A program made the translations under genes and the position numbers. The notes beneath the pieces are model-generated. The model saw only the letters and a list, made by a program, of their open reading frames with translations, was not told where the DNA came from and made no database searches. A stretch of 64,000 bases of DNA from positions 1,302,001-1,366,000 of the forward strand of contig OY787448.1 in assembly GCA_963678855.1 (NCBI GenBank), written 5' to 3'. Position 1 is the first letter of the stretch, and each line of letters opens with the position of its first letter. Shown one piece after another: positions 8,616 through 16,163 of the stretch. Source of the DNA: F22 sp963678855 (GTDB lineage Bacteria; Bacteroidota; Bacteroidia; Bacteroidales; Bacteroidaceae).

Positions 8616-9866
8616 CTAAAAGTCAAAACGCAAACCAAAGTTCAACAATAAAGACGTCTTATGCTCATCACGATAAGTCTCAACTTTACTATCATCATCA
8701 AAGTAATGACTTACACCAACTTCTCCAAACAGCCCCCATCTTCTACTGAGCTTATATTGTACTCCTAATGCACCTTCAAGACTACACTGCACACCGTGTA
8801 CATCTAGGTCCTCGCCGTCTAAACGGGCATCTACTGCACGCTCGATTGTAGCGCCAAAAGCTGTATAACATGTATACGTCGAACGCAATAACCATGTGTA
8901 ATTCAAGCGCACAGGTACTCCTAGGTAATGTATTGTTTGAGTAAGCTTTTCGTCATCTCTTACATCAGTCAGTTGACTCCGTAATCTTGTATAATTCAAG
9001 CCTGTTTCAAAAGCCCAGCGTTCTGCAAAAGAGACAGTCACACCTACCCCAACTTTTACTGGCAAATCATGGTCATATTTATACTCTGGGATTGCTCTAT
9101 ATAACAATGCATTCTCAGGATATGCATATAATTTTCCTTCACCTTCGCTAATATCCATAACAGCAAAACCTAAGTTATCTTTCGTTCCTGCTGTATTTTG
9201 ATTATTCATCATGCCTGAGGATGCCAGTAAGCTAAGTTTATATGTACGTGTTCTTTTGGTAGTCTTTTCTCCCCAAGAAATATTGGTGTATCTTCTTACA
9301 GGACGCTTTGATGAAGTGGATGCTTTTTCCCCCTGCTCTATAGACGAGTTTGCAGCAGCCCCTTCCTTCTTATCTTTTGTATCATTCGAAGACATAGATG
9401 CGACATGCACTGATTTTGTTTTCGCATACTTCACCGAGTTATCTTTTTTACTTAGTTCAGATGTACTCTCTTTTTTATGACTAGTATAAGCCACATAACT
9501 ACCAGAATGTGTAAGACTTGTACTTTCTTCTTTCACAGAAGACATAGCAACAGCTTGCTGTACCCCAGAGCCAACAGAAACGGTATCAACTGGAATAGTA
9601 TCAACTAGGACGACTTCAGTACCATCAACTATCAATTCAATATTCTGAGATGGATTAGTCCCATCCCACAAGAAGGTCAGGATAGCCATAGCCGCTACCG
9701 CCGAAGGAATCAACCACGGCCAAAGCACAACACCTCGTTTTGATGTGTCGAGTGCAGACTCCAAACGAGCCCACCCATCCGCTGGGGGAGACACGTGAGC
9801 CTCATCCATCTTGTGGCGTAGAGCTTCTAGCCACTTATCATCTGGTTGATGTACTTGTTTGTTCAT
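8616..9866 (-). CDS. Anti-sigma-like N-terminus, one membrane helix, and C-terminal outer-membrane beta-barrel-like domain
   Basis: 416 residues, coupled to the ECF sigma gene upstream by a 4-base ATGA overlap. Residues 1-45 (DDKWLEALRHKMDEAHVSPPADGWARLESAL) resemble the short cytoplasmic part of Bacteroidota anti-sigma-type proteins. One transmembrane helix follows (about 48-65, WLIPSAVAAMAILTFLWDG). Residues about 70-200 are a low-complexity Ser/Lys/Thr linker. Residues about 210-416 have alternating amphipathic strands of an OmpA-like/porin-family barrel (FETGLNYTRLRSQL, VPVRLNYTWLL, LLLNFGLRFDF) with a terminal Phe. The context suggests it controls or reports to the sigma factor. That role is inferred; the combination of an inner-membrane helix with a barrel-like domain is topologically puzzling. 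Confidence 0.8.
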   Translation of the reverse strand: MNKQVHQPDDKWLEALRHKMDEAHVSPPADGWARLESALDTSKRGVVLWPWLIPSAVAAMAILTFLWDGTNPSQNIELIVDGTEVVLVDTIPVDTVSVGSGVQQAVAMSSVKEESTSLTHSGSYVAYTSHKKESTSELSKKDNSVKYAKTKSVHVASMSSNDTKDKKEGAAANSSIEQGEKASTSSKRPVRRYTNISWGEKTTKRTRTYKLSLLASSGMMNNQNTAGTKDNLGFAVMDISEGEGKLYAYPENALLYRAIPEYKYDHDLPVKVGVGVTVSFAERWAFETGLNYTRLRSQLTDVRDDEKLTQTIHYLGVPVRLNYTWLLRSTYTCYTAFGATIERAVDARLDGEDLDVHGVQCSLEGALGVQYKLSRRWGLFGEVGVSHYFDDDSKVETYRDEHKTSLLLNFGLRFDF

Positions 9867-10465
9867 ATTTCTTTTTCTTCGATGTAGTGATTGATTTTCT
9901 TTGCTAAAGCTGTTTTAGCTCTCAAGAGTTGGGAAGATGAAGATTTTTCATTGATTCCCATTAAGCTTGCAGCTTCTTTATGAGAGACTCCATCCAATAA
10001 GACTAAGTTGATAACAGTGCGATACCCATCTGGCAGTTCACCTATTAACGCTATCAGTTCACTAATATTTATATTGTTTATGCCTGAGACATCAGGCGAT
10101 TCGACTGCACCCTCGTGTACTTCGGGATGGTCATCCAGATTATCGATTATTAGTTTGTTCCTCCGTAAAATTTGCAAACAGTCGTTCCGAGTCACTTGTT
10201 TCATCCAACTGCCAAGACTTCCTTCTTTTTGATAGGTAAACTTATCTATGCAGTCAAAGATATGCAAGAAAGCATCTTGAAGCATATCTTCGGCTTGCGT
10301 TCTGTCTCCCATATAACGTAGACAGACTGCAAGTAGTGCACCAGAATAACGAGTATAGAGTTCTTGTTGTGCCCGACGCTCACGAGCCGCACAAGCTTGA
10401 GCAAGTGCGGCTTCAGTAAGCTCTGTAGAAGTCGACGCGCTACGTCGGAAAAAGAAATTACTCAT
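9863..10465 (-). CDS. ECF-type RNA polymerase sigma factor
   Basis: 200-residue sigma-70 family protein of ECF architecture. Region 2 is ARERRAQQELYTRYSGALLAVCLRYMGDRTQAEDMLQDAFLHIFDCIDKF, here cited by its parts AEDMLQDAF and WMKQVTRNDCLQILRR. Region 4 has the helix-turn-helix DGVSHKEAASLMGINEKSSS followed by LLRAKTALAKKI. It directs core polymerase to a dedicated promoter set. The downstream barrel protein overlaps its stop codon, so the two are co-translated, as is usual for sigma/anti-sigma pairs. The gene is preceded by a good vegetative-type promoter (10535-10565). Confidence 0.95.
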   Translation of the reverse strand: MSNFFFRRSASTSTELTEAALAQACAARERRAQQELYTRYSGALLAVCLRYMGDRTQAEDMLQDAFLHIFDCIDKFTYQKEGSLGSWMKQVTRNDCLQILRRNKLIIDNLDDHPEVHEGAVESPDVSGINNINISELIALIGELPDGYRTVINLVLLDGVSHKEAASLMGINEKSSSSQLLRAKTALAKKINHYIEEKEI

Positions 10466-10478
10466 TATTTTTAGTTAG

Positions 10479-10590
10479 TTCCACTAGTTCGTGATATCAT
10501 TCATATGATACGCTCTAAAACGAGAGATGTGATGTAAATGTATCATATTTCTTTTGATTGTCCAATTTTGATTGTAAGAAACTAGTGGAA
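10479..10590. repeat. 11-bp perfect inverted repeats flanking the sigma-operon promoter
   Basis: ttccactagtt (10479-10489) and its exact complement aactagtggaa (10580-10590) enclose the promoter region. The arms are 90 bases apart. No target-site duplication is visible outside them. Confidence 0.7.
10535..10565 (-). promoter_or_regulatory. Promoter of the ECF sigma operon
   Basis: On the minus strand TTG (10565-10563), 20 bases, then TACATTTA (10542-10535). This matches the Bacteroidota pattern TTG-N19-20-TAnnTTTG with one mismatch. The start codon is 70 bases downstream. Confidence 0.55.
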
Positions 10591-10619
10591 AATAGCTTCT
10601 ACGAGTACTCTATAAATGA

Positions 10620-11306
10620 TTAGTCGTCAGTAGACTTATCAAATGTATATTCTTGTACTTCATCTTTGTTGATAGTGTTCACTCGAATTTTCACACCTTT
10701 CTTGCCTGTGATAGTTGGATCAAGATCACCTAGTTTGAAACATACGACACCACTACCATAGTTTGTCGAAGTAGTCACACCATTATTGTTCAAACGTAGT
10801 TCTAATACCGTATAGTCAGCATCATCAACAGGAGTGATTTTATTAACGACAAGGTTTACTTTAGGTACCTCTTCACCTGATGGGAATTGGATTTGTGCAT
10901 TGAAATAACCCTTTACAAGAGAACAGTAATCCTTTAGAAGCAACAATTTATCATTACCTATTTCGTCTTCGTTATCTGCAGTAAGATCTACAATATCTTT
11001 TGTAAGAATCTCACTCAAGCCACGTAGCTTAATATTATAGTTATAGCCCTGAACCTCTTCCTTCAAATAGCTAAAACGGATAATTGCGCGATCACCGTCT
11101 TCTAGTTGCAGTGCACCAAGCAAAGTCTCACCAACATGTAGTGTCTTTTGATCGTCTGTCTTGAAGCTTGTAGCTCCTTCGGTTGGAACAACAGCTGTAA
11201 CAAGAGCCGCATATGTAGGTTCTGAACTACTATCATCACATGATTGCAAAAAGAATACTCCCACTAATGCCATTACAAGGCTTGTCAATTTAATTAGATA
11301 TTTCAT
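10620..11306 (-). CDS. NigD-like lipoprotein
   Basis: 228-residue lipoprotein: signal peptide with lipid Cys23 (FFLQSC) then DDSSS. The remainder resembles NigD-like proteins of Bacteroidales: an N-terminal small beta-domain (residues about 35-95, GDRAIIRFSYLKEE, matching the RAFVNY-type motif of the family) and a C-terminal beta-sandwich ending in GKKGVKIRVNT. The molecular function of the family is unknown. It is transcribed on its own, with the small lipoprotein gene 112 bases upstream on the same strand. Confidence 0.75.
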   Translation of the reverse strand: MKYLIKLTSLVMALVGVFFLQSCDDSSSEPTYAALVTAVVPTEGATSFKTDDQKTLHVGETLLGALQLEDGDRAIIRFSYLKEEVQGYNYNIKLRGLSEILTKDIVDLTADNEDEIGNDKLLLLKDYCSLVKGYFNAQIQFPSGEEVPKVNLVVNKITPVDDADYTVLELRLNNNGVTTSTNYGSGVVCFKLGDLDPTITGKKGVKIRVNTINKDEVQEYTFDKSTDD

Positions 11307-11418
11307 CGTTTTAATTATTTATTTTAGTTCAACTTTGAGCTACACAACTGGCCGGCATTGTCGCTTACTCAATTATATAATGTTCTTACTTTCAAAATAC
11401 TGCATGATACCGAAAAAA

Positions 11419-11760
11419 TTATTGAATAAATGTACGTACAGTCATGCAATACTGTTTACCCATCATCCACATCTCTCCTTTCACATGTATACTATCACCT
11501 ATTTGTACGGTCTTAAAGACACCATGCTGTCCACAATTAGGAATACTAGCAGTGATGCGGTATATGATTCCATCAGTTGCCTGAATAATTGCAGTATATC
11601 CATCTTTCCCGTGTTCAATATTAGTGACTTGCCCACGCAAAAACTGGTCTTGAGGCAAAGTGATTCTTTCTGATGCATCTACTGGAGTATTTGTTTTGCA
11701 GGACATAACAGTAGTAGCCAAACAGATACAGGCTAGTACTATATACAAAAGTTGTTTCAT
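11419..11760 (-). CDS. Small lipoprotein of unknown function
   Basis: 113 residues with a lipoprotein signal (lipid Cys21, TTVMSC). The mature part is a single small beta-rich domain: RGQVTNIEHGKDGYTAIIQATDG followed by IGDSIHVKGEMWMM, a pattern compatible with an OB-like barrel. I do not recognise the family. It shares orientation with the NigD-like gene downstream (gap 112 bases), so the two may be co-transcribed. Confidence 0.72.
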   Translation of the reverse strand: MKQLLYIVLACICLATTVMSCKTNTPVDASERITLPQDQFLRGQVTNIEHGKDGYTAIIQATDGIIYRITASIPNCGQHGVFKTVQIGDSIHVKGEMWMMGKQYCMTVRTFIQ

Positions 11761-11847
11761 TTAGTTTGTTTTACAGTTCACAAGTAAAATGCAGGAATCT
11801 TCCATATACTGCATACAAAAATAAGTTTTTATTACCCTCGTATATTC

Positions 11848-11877
11848 TTGTGCTTTCAGAAGGATTTCCTATTTTTG
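11848..11877 (+). promoter_or_regulatory. Promoter of the fucose-isomerase-like/bcp operon
   Basis: TTG (11848-11850), 19 bases, TATTTTTG (11870-11877), a full match to the Bacteroidota consensus, 33 bases before the ATG at 11911. Confidence 0.7.
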
Positions 11878-11910
11878 TACTCAAACCAATAAATAACTAA
11901 GAAAAATAAG

Positions 11911-13179
11911 ATGATAACTTCAACTGTAGAACAAAAATATACTATCAATCTCCTACTATTGCAAAGCGATTTAGTAGGTCACGCCAATGCCAAAGCGATT
12001 CATAAGGATATGATTGATGCGCTTGAAGCCAACTTTCAGGTAAACTATTTCAATGAAGAAACAGCAACGCAAGCTCAGCAAGCAGAAGGCTTGACAATTA
12101 TCTGGATAGCTAGTGGTGGTACAGAGAAGAAGTTCCAACAGTTGTTTGCAGACTGGCAAGAGCCGATCTACTTGCTCAATGACGGTATTAGCAATTCACT
12201 TGCAGCATCTCTAGAAATCGCTTCTTGGTTAAGAAGAAATGAACATACAGCTTTCCATGTCATCCACAACACTGCTGAAGGCACTATACAAGAAGTTGCT
12301 CAATACAGTACTGTTTACGAAGCCAAAAGAAAATTGCACGGTCAGCGCATAGGCATCATCGGTGAACCATCTGATTGGTTAATTGCAAGTTCGGTCAATC
12401 CAGCATTGGCCGAAGCCAAATGGGGCGTACAGTTTGTCAACATCAGTCTAAAGGAAGTACTTAGACAGTACGATGTCATTCTTAAAGATTCTGTTCGATT
12501 GGAGGAAGCAACGATGATGAGTGAGCAATTCATTACAAAAGCTATCAAGCAGGTAGAAGGCGATACACAAGAAGTGCATAAAGCGGTATGTCTATATCTA
12601 GCTTTGAAAGATGTATGTGAAGCACACAACCTACAGGCATTGACTCTGCGTTGCTTTGGACTGATTGATCATACGAAAACAACAGGTTGCCTTGCTCTAG
12701 CTTGGTTGAACCGTGATGGCATTATCGCTGGTTGTGAAGGAGATATGCAAGCGATACTTAGCTTAGTAGTAGCCAAGGCTGTCACTGGACAAAGTGGTTT
12801 TATGGCCAATCCGTCTATTATTGATAAAACAACTAACCAAGTGGTCTTGTCTCACTGTATGGTAGACCCTACACTTACTGAAAGCTATGTCATTCGTTCT
12901 CACTATGAAACACTATCTGGTATTGCCTTACAGGGACTATTGCCAGTAGGTAAAGTTACTATCTTTAAGATGGGTGGTGAGCAACTAGAAGAAAAGTTCA
13001 TTTCAGCTGGCACCTTGGAAGAGAACACGCAGTATGGTCATTTCTGTCGTACTCAAGCTCGCTTCACTCTAGAGGAATCTGTTAGTTATTTCCTAGAACG
13101 CCCAATTGGAAACCACCATATAATTTTATGGGGTAATCATGCAGAAATATTAAAACGTATGCTAAGTACAAATCATTAA
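11911..13179 (+). CDS. L-fucose/L-arabinose isomerase-like (FucI/AraA C-terminal family) protein
   Basis: 422 residues resembling the two-lobe sugar-isomerase fold shared by FucI and AraA. The N-terminal lobe (about 1-155) has NAD-less Rossmann-like segments such as LTIIWIASGGTEKKF and RIGIIGEPSDWLIA. The C-terminal lobe has likely metal-site elements CEGDMQAILSLV, LSHCMVDP and GNHHIILWG. It is shorter than true FucI (about 590), as is common for this uncharacterised Bacteroidota group, so enzymatic activity on fucose should not be assumed. It is followed 12 bases later by bcp and driven by a strong promoter. Confidence 0.78.
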   Translation: MITSTVEQKYTINLLLLQSDLVGHANAKAIHKDMIDALEANFQVNYFNEETATQAQQAEGLTIIWIASGGTEKKFQQLFADWQEPIYLLNDGISNSLAASLEIASWLRRNEHTAFHVIHNTAEGTIQEVAQYSTVYEAKRKLHGQRIGIIGEPSDWLIASSVNPALAEAKWGVQFVNISLKEVLRQYDVILKDSVRLEEATMMSEQFITKAIKQVEGDTQEVHKAVCLYLALKDVCEAHNLQALTLRCFGLIDHTKTTGCLALAWLNRDGIIAGCEGDMQAILSLVVAKAVTGQSGFMANPSIIDKTTNQVVLSHCMVDPTLTESYVIRSHYETLSGIALQGLLPVGKVTIFKMGGEQLEEKFISAGTLEENTQYGHFCRTQARFTLEESVSYFLERPIGNHHIILWGNHAEILKRMLSTNH

Positions 13180-13191
13180 ATACTACACACT

Positions 13192-13659
13192 ATGATGGAA
13201 GTTGGACAAAAAGCCCCAGAAGTATTGGGCATCAATGAAAACAGAGAAGAGATTAAACTAAGTGATTATGCTGGACGTAAAGTCGTTTTGTATTTTTACC
13301 CAAAGGACAGCACACCTGGATGTACATGGCAAGCGCAGAACCTACGTGACCACTACGATGAGCTACGTGAAGCAGGCTATGAAGTGATTGGTGTAAGTAT
13401 AGATGGAGAAGCCTCTCATCAGAAATTTATTAACAAACATGAGCTTCCTTTCCCACTGATTGCAGATACAGAAAAGACTCTAGTTGAACAATTTGGTGTC
13501 TATGGCGAGAAGAAAATGTATGGTAAGACGTTTATGGGAACCTTCCGTACTACGTTTATTATTAACGAAGAAGGCATAATAGAACGCATTATTGAGCCTA
13601 AGAAAGTCAAAGTAAAGCAACATGCTACACAGATTCTCTCTGGGCAAGATAAAGTATAA
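13192..13659 (+). CDS. bcp: Thiol peroxidase of the Bcp/PrxQ family (peroxiredoxin)
   Basis: 155-residue thioredoxin-fold peroxiredoxin that reduces hydroperoxides. The active-site segment is YPKDSTPGCTWQAQNLRD with peroxidatic Cys44 preceded by the conserved PxxxTPG. In two-Cys Bcp enzymes the resolving Cys lies five residues later; here that position is Gln49 and no other Cys occurs in the protein. It should therefore act as a 1-Cys enzyme needing an external thiol. The FMGTFRTTFIINEEG segment and conserved Arg in TFRTTF are present. Start is MMEVG; the second Met is equally possible. Co-transcribed with the isomerase-like gene. Confidence 0.95.
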   Translation: MMEVGQKAPEVLGINENREEIKLSDYAGRKVVLYFYPKDSTPGCTWQAQNLRDHYDELREAGYEVIGVSIDGEASHQKFINKHELPFPLIADTEKTLVEQFGVYGEKKMYGKTFMGTFRTTFIINEEGIIERIIEPKKVKVKQHATQILSGQDKV

Positions 13660-13669
13660 AACACAAAAT

Positions 13670-13700
13670 TCCCGAACCTACAGCAGGTTCGGGATTTTTT
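13670..13700 (+). terminator. Terminator between bcp and the MFS gene
   Basis: Perfect 10-bp stem (tcccgaacct against aggttcggga, loop acagc) followed by six T. On the other strand the stem is followed by TTTTGTGTTTT, so it probably serves both converging genes. Confidence 0.9.
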
Positions 13701-13725
13701 ATATAGTGATATTGCTTATTGAAGC

Positions 13726-15195
13726 TTATAGTTCAATCTTCTTGTAGTGAGGCACCAATGTCTTCATACCGCCCCATGCGATTAGGTAACATACGGCACA
13801 GATACAGAACACCAGAAAATAACCAGCTGGCTTGCCTTCAAAACCTAATATCTGAAGTGGAGCGCGTGTCGCCGTTCCTACAGAGTAATCGAAAAGCATA
13901 CCTGAACACTTATTGATGACCACCGAACTCAGTCCACCAGCCATACTACCAATACCAATAATTGTCGCAACTGCCGATTTTGGGAACATATCACTTACTG
14001 TAGAATAGATGTTTGCCGACCATGCTTGGTGAGCAGCGCCCGCAATACCGATAATAATAATTGGGAACCAATATGAATAAGCACCTAGTGGCTGCGCAAA
14101 CAGTGCCAATAGTGGGAAGAAGGCGAAAATCAACATCGCACGCATACGACCAGCATAAGGCTCCATACCTTTCTTATCGACAAAGAAAGTAGGTAGATAT
14201 CCACCTGCAATAGATGCCATGGTGATTAGGTACAACACAAAGATAAGCAATTGTGATGTAGGGTCACTTGACGGCATGTTATACACATCACTAATATATG
14301 CAGGAATCCAGAACAGGAAGAACCACCATACACCATCTGTCATAAACTTACCGAATATAAAGGCCCATGTTTGACGGAAAGAAAAGGCACGTAAGATACC
14401 CATTTGCTTTTCTTCCTTCACAGTTTCTTCTGCATGTGATCCGATTTCTTCATCATCTTGATGGATATACTTGTATTCTGCTTCGGTTACATATGGTGAT
14501 TCTTTGGGGCTCTTATAAAAGAACACCCAGAAGCCCATCCATAGGAAACCTAATGCACCAATCACTATAAAGGCCATTTCCCATCCGTTTCCCACACCTA
14601 TTTCTTTAAAGTATTGTGCTAGAGAAGGGATCGTAATCGGAGCAATTAGAGCACCAACAGCCGCACCAGCATTAAAGATACTTGTGGCAAAAGCTCTATC
14701 TTTTTTAGGGAAGTATTCAGCTGTTACTTTAATGGCTGCTGGGAAGTTACCTGCTTCACCGACTGCCAATACGAAACGAGCAGCAACGAAGAAGTAGACG
14801 CTCACTGTGGAAGCAGCAAGTGCCATAGCACTACCCGCCTTCAAATTACGTAAAGCATCCACACTATCTACTCCAATAGTCAATTCTGTGGCCCAACCAC
14901 AAATTGCGTGCAAACAGGCACCGACAGACCATACACCGATAGCCCAAAGATATCCTTTTTTAGTTCCTAGCCAATCGATAAAACGACCAGCAAACAGTTG
15001 ACTCGCTGCGTAAAACAGTGAGAACAATGCAGTTATAGTTCCATAATCACCATCTGACCAGTGAAATTCTGGTGCAATAAAGTCTTTCCAAGTTAGCGAT
15101 AACACTTGACGGTCCATATAATTGACGGTTGTGGCAAAGAAAAGCATGGCACATATAACCCATCTGTAATTGGTCGTTTTAGAAGGTTGATTCAT
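13726..15195 (-). CDS. MFS transporter, hexuronate (ExuT-like) type
   Basis: 489-residue major facilitator with about 12 membrane helices. The opening TTNYRWVICAMLFFATTVNYMDRQ is characteristic of the ExuT/anion:cation symporter branch; key parts are NYMDRQVLSL and FAGRFIDWLGTKKGY in the loop between helices 2 and 3. A charged central loop lies near residues 235-265. The frame is open further upstream (Met at 15276), but a consensus promoter sits inside that extension (15246-15276) and the conserved protein begins at MNQPSKTTN, so I place the start at 15195. Substrate is probably a hexuronate, which is inferred only from family resemblance. Confidence 0.9.
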   Translation of the reverse strand: MNQPSKTTNYRWVICAMLFFATTVNYMDRQVLSLTWKDFIAPEFHWSDGDYGTITALFSLFYAASQLFAGRFIDWLGTKKGYLWAIGVWSVGACLHAICGWATELTIGVDSVDALRNLKAGSAMALAASTVSVYFFVAARFVLAVGEAGNFPAAIKVTAEYFPKKDRAFATSIFNAGAAVGALIAPITIPSLAQYFKEIGVGNGWEMAFIVIGALGFLWMGFWVFFYKSPKESPYVTEAEYKYIHQDDEEIGSHAEETVKEEKQMGILRAFSFRQTWAFIFGKFMTDGVWWFFLFWIPAYISDVYNMPSSDPTSQLLIFVLYLITMASIAGGYLPTFFVDKKGMEPYAGRMRAMLIFAFFPLLALFAQPLGAYSYWFPIIIIGIAGAAHQAWSANIYSTVSDMFPKSAVATIIGIGSMAGGLSSVVINKCSGMLFDYSVGTATRAPLQILGFEGKPAGYFLVFCICAVCYLIAWGGMKTLVPHYKKIEL

Positions 15196-15245
15196 AATAT
15201 AGAGTTGATTAAGATAAATACAGGCTTGCATCTTGTGTGCGTGCA

Positions 15246-15276
15246 CAAATATACAAAACAAGTTATAAACCGACAA
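15246..15276 (-). promoter_or_regulatory. Promoter of the MFS gene
   Basis: Minus strand TTG (15276-15274), 20 bases, TATATTTG (15253-15246). It lies 50 bases before the chosen start at 15195. Confidence 0.75.
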
Positions 15277-15534
15277 GTAGATTGACTAAAAATAGATTCA
15301 AGAGGGATGTAATATATATAACTGCTTGATGAAATATAATGACACATATATTTAAACATAGAGAATAAACTACTAAAAATACACTCAAAATTAAGATTAG
15401 ATATTCCAAGCAACTCATAATAATTATTTTTTGTACTTGTTCCATAAACAAGAGTGCTTCAATTTAATAACAAGAATTGAATATAACATCTTATAAAAAA
15501 CAATGGCAATACTAAAACGGCCGCATTCATTATG

Positions 15535-15984
15535 AACAATACTTAGACACAACTAATTGCTGAATGTGCTGGTGGCGACAACCCTTATATCATTGTTCCT
15601 AGTGATCTCCCTAGGACAGAAAAAGAGATGGAATACCAACCATTCAAATTGCTTCAACATCCAAAATGAATGGCGACACAGCGTGTGTACGTACACATGT
15701 AATCATTGCATCTAAAAACTGATCACAACGCAACAAATATTTATGCTTTGCGCAAAGCATAAGTACACTTTTTCAGACCTACTTGCATTTATCCTGTCGC
15801 ACCACTAGAAGAACCAAACTTCTCGTGTAGACTATCAAGCTGGTTGTATCTACTGATGAAACGACTTACCTCTAACGCCAGTATCTCCTCCGAAGTGCTA
15901 GCTAAAGCTATTTTCTATGTTGGGCTAGATGGCTACTCGGCACAAGTTTTTGAAAACAAGGATATTGTAGACTATATGAAATAG
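15535..15984 (+). pseudogene. Decayed gene; 3' part resembles an NAD-dependent epimerase/dehydratase C-terminus
   Basis: This fills much of the 968-base stretch without an intact gene between the MFS and AsmA genes. From 15763 to 15984 one frame is open for 73 codons and reads RPTCIYPVAPLEEPNFSCRL, then SSEVLAKAIFYVGLDGYSAQ, then VFENKDIVDYMK and a stop. This pattern (FRPxxIYP..., LAxAhhxVGLxGY, hENKDI) resembles the end of small Rossmann-fold epimerase-like proteins. Upstream, 15535-15669 holds a second fragment (QLIAECAGGDNPYIIVPSDL) that is interrupted by a stop after four codons and ends in another. I cannot assign that fragment. No start or N-terminal GxxGxxG motif is visible, so I call it a remnant. 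Confidence 0.55.
15741..15762. repeat. Perfect 22-bp palindrome
   Basis: ttatgctttgc followed immediately by gcaaagcataa: both arms are perfect over 11 bp with no loop. It lies inside the decayed gene region. A second perfect 14-bp palindrome (tgtgtacgtacaca, 15684-15697) is 44 bases upstream. Confidence 0.85.
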
Positions 15985-16094
15985 CACTCAGTAAAAATAG
16001 AATAAGAGTACATGTAAGTTGAAAGCTTAGTCTGTGCTCTTGTTGTATGATATATCTTTTCTACGAAAACCTCCCATCTTGATAAATAATTTTG

Positions 16095-16102
16095 TATATT
16101 TG
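16095..16102 (+). promoter_or_regulatory. Promoter -7 element of the AsmA-family gene
   Basis: TATATTTG, consensus -7 box, 61 bases before the ATG at 16164. I see no good TTG at the expected upstream spacing. Confidence 0.5.
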
Positions 16103-16163
16103 AACAGAACTGAGACAATCTACGACAGATTGTTGCTATAATGTACATTAACTAAAAAAAACG

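Noticed and set aside
10479..10590. Small non-autonomous transposable element
   Set aside because: No target-site duplication beside the 11-bp arms; an invertible or regulatory segment is as likely, so it is reported only as repeats.
11161..11673. 170-residue plus-strand frame opposite the NigD-like and small lipoprotein genes
   Set aside because: It is antisense to two genes with clear lipoprotein signals and has no domain of its own.
15196..15276. N-terminal extension of the MFS gene
   Set aside because: The extension carries the promoter and has no similarity to the transporter family, whose conserved start is MNQPSKTTN.
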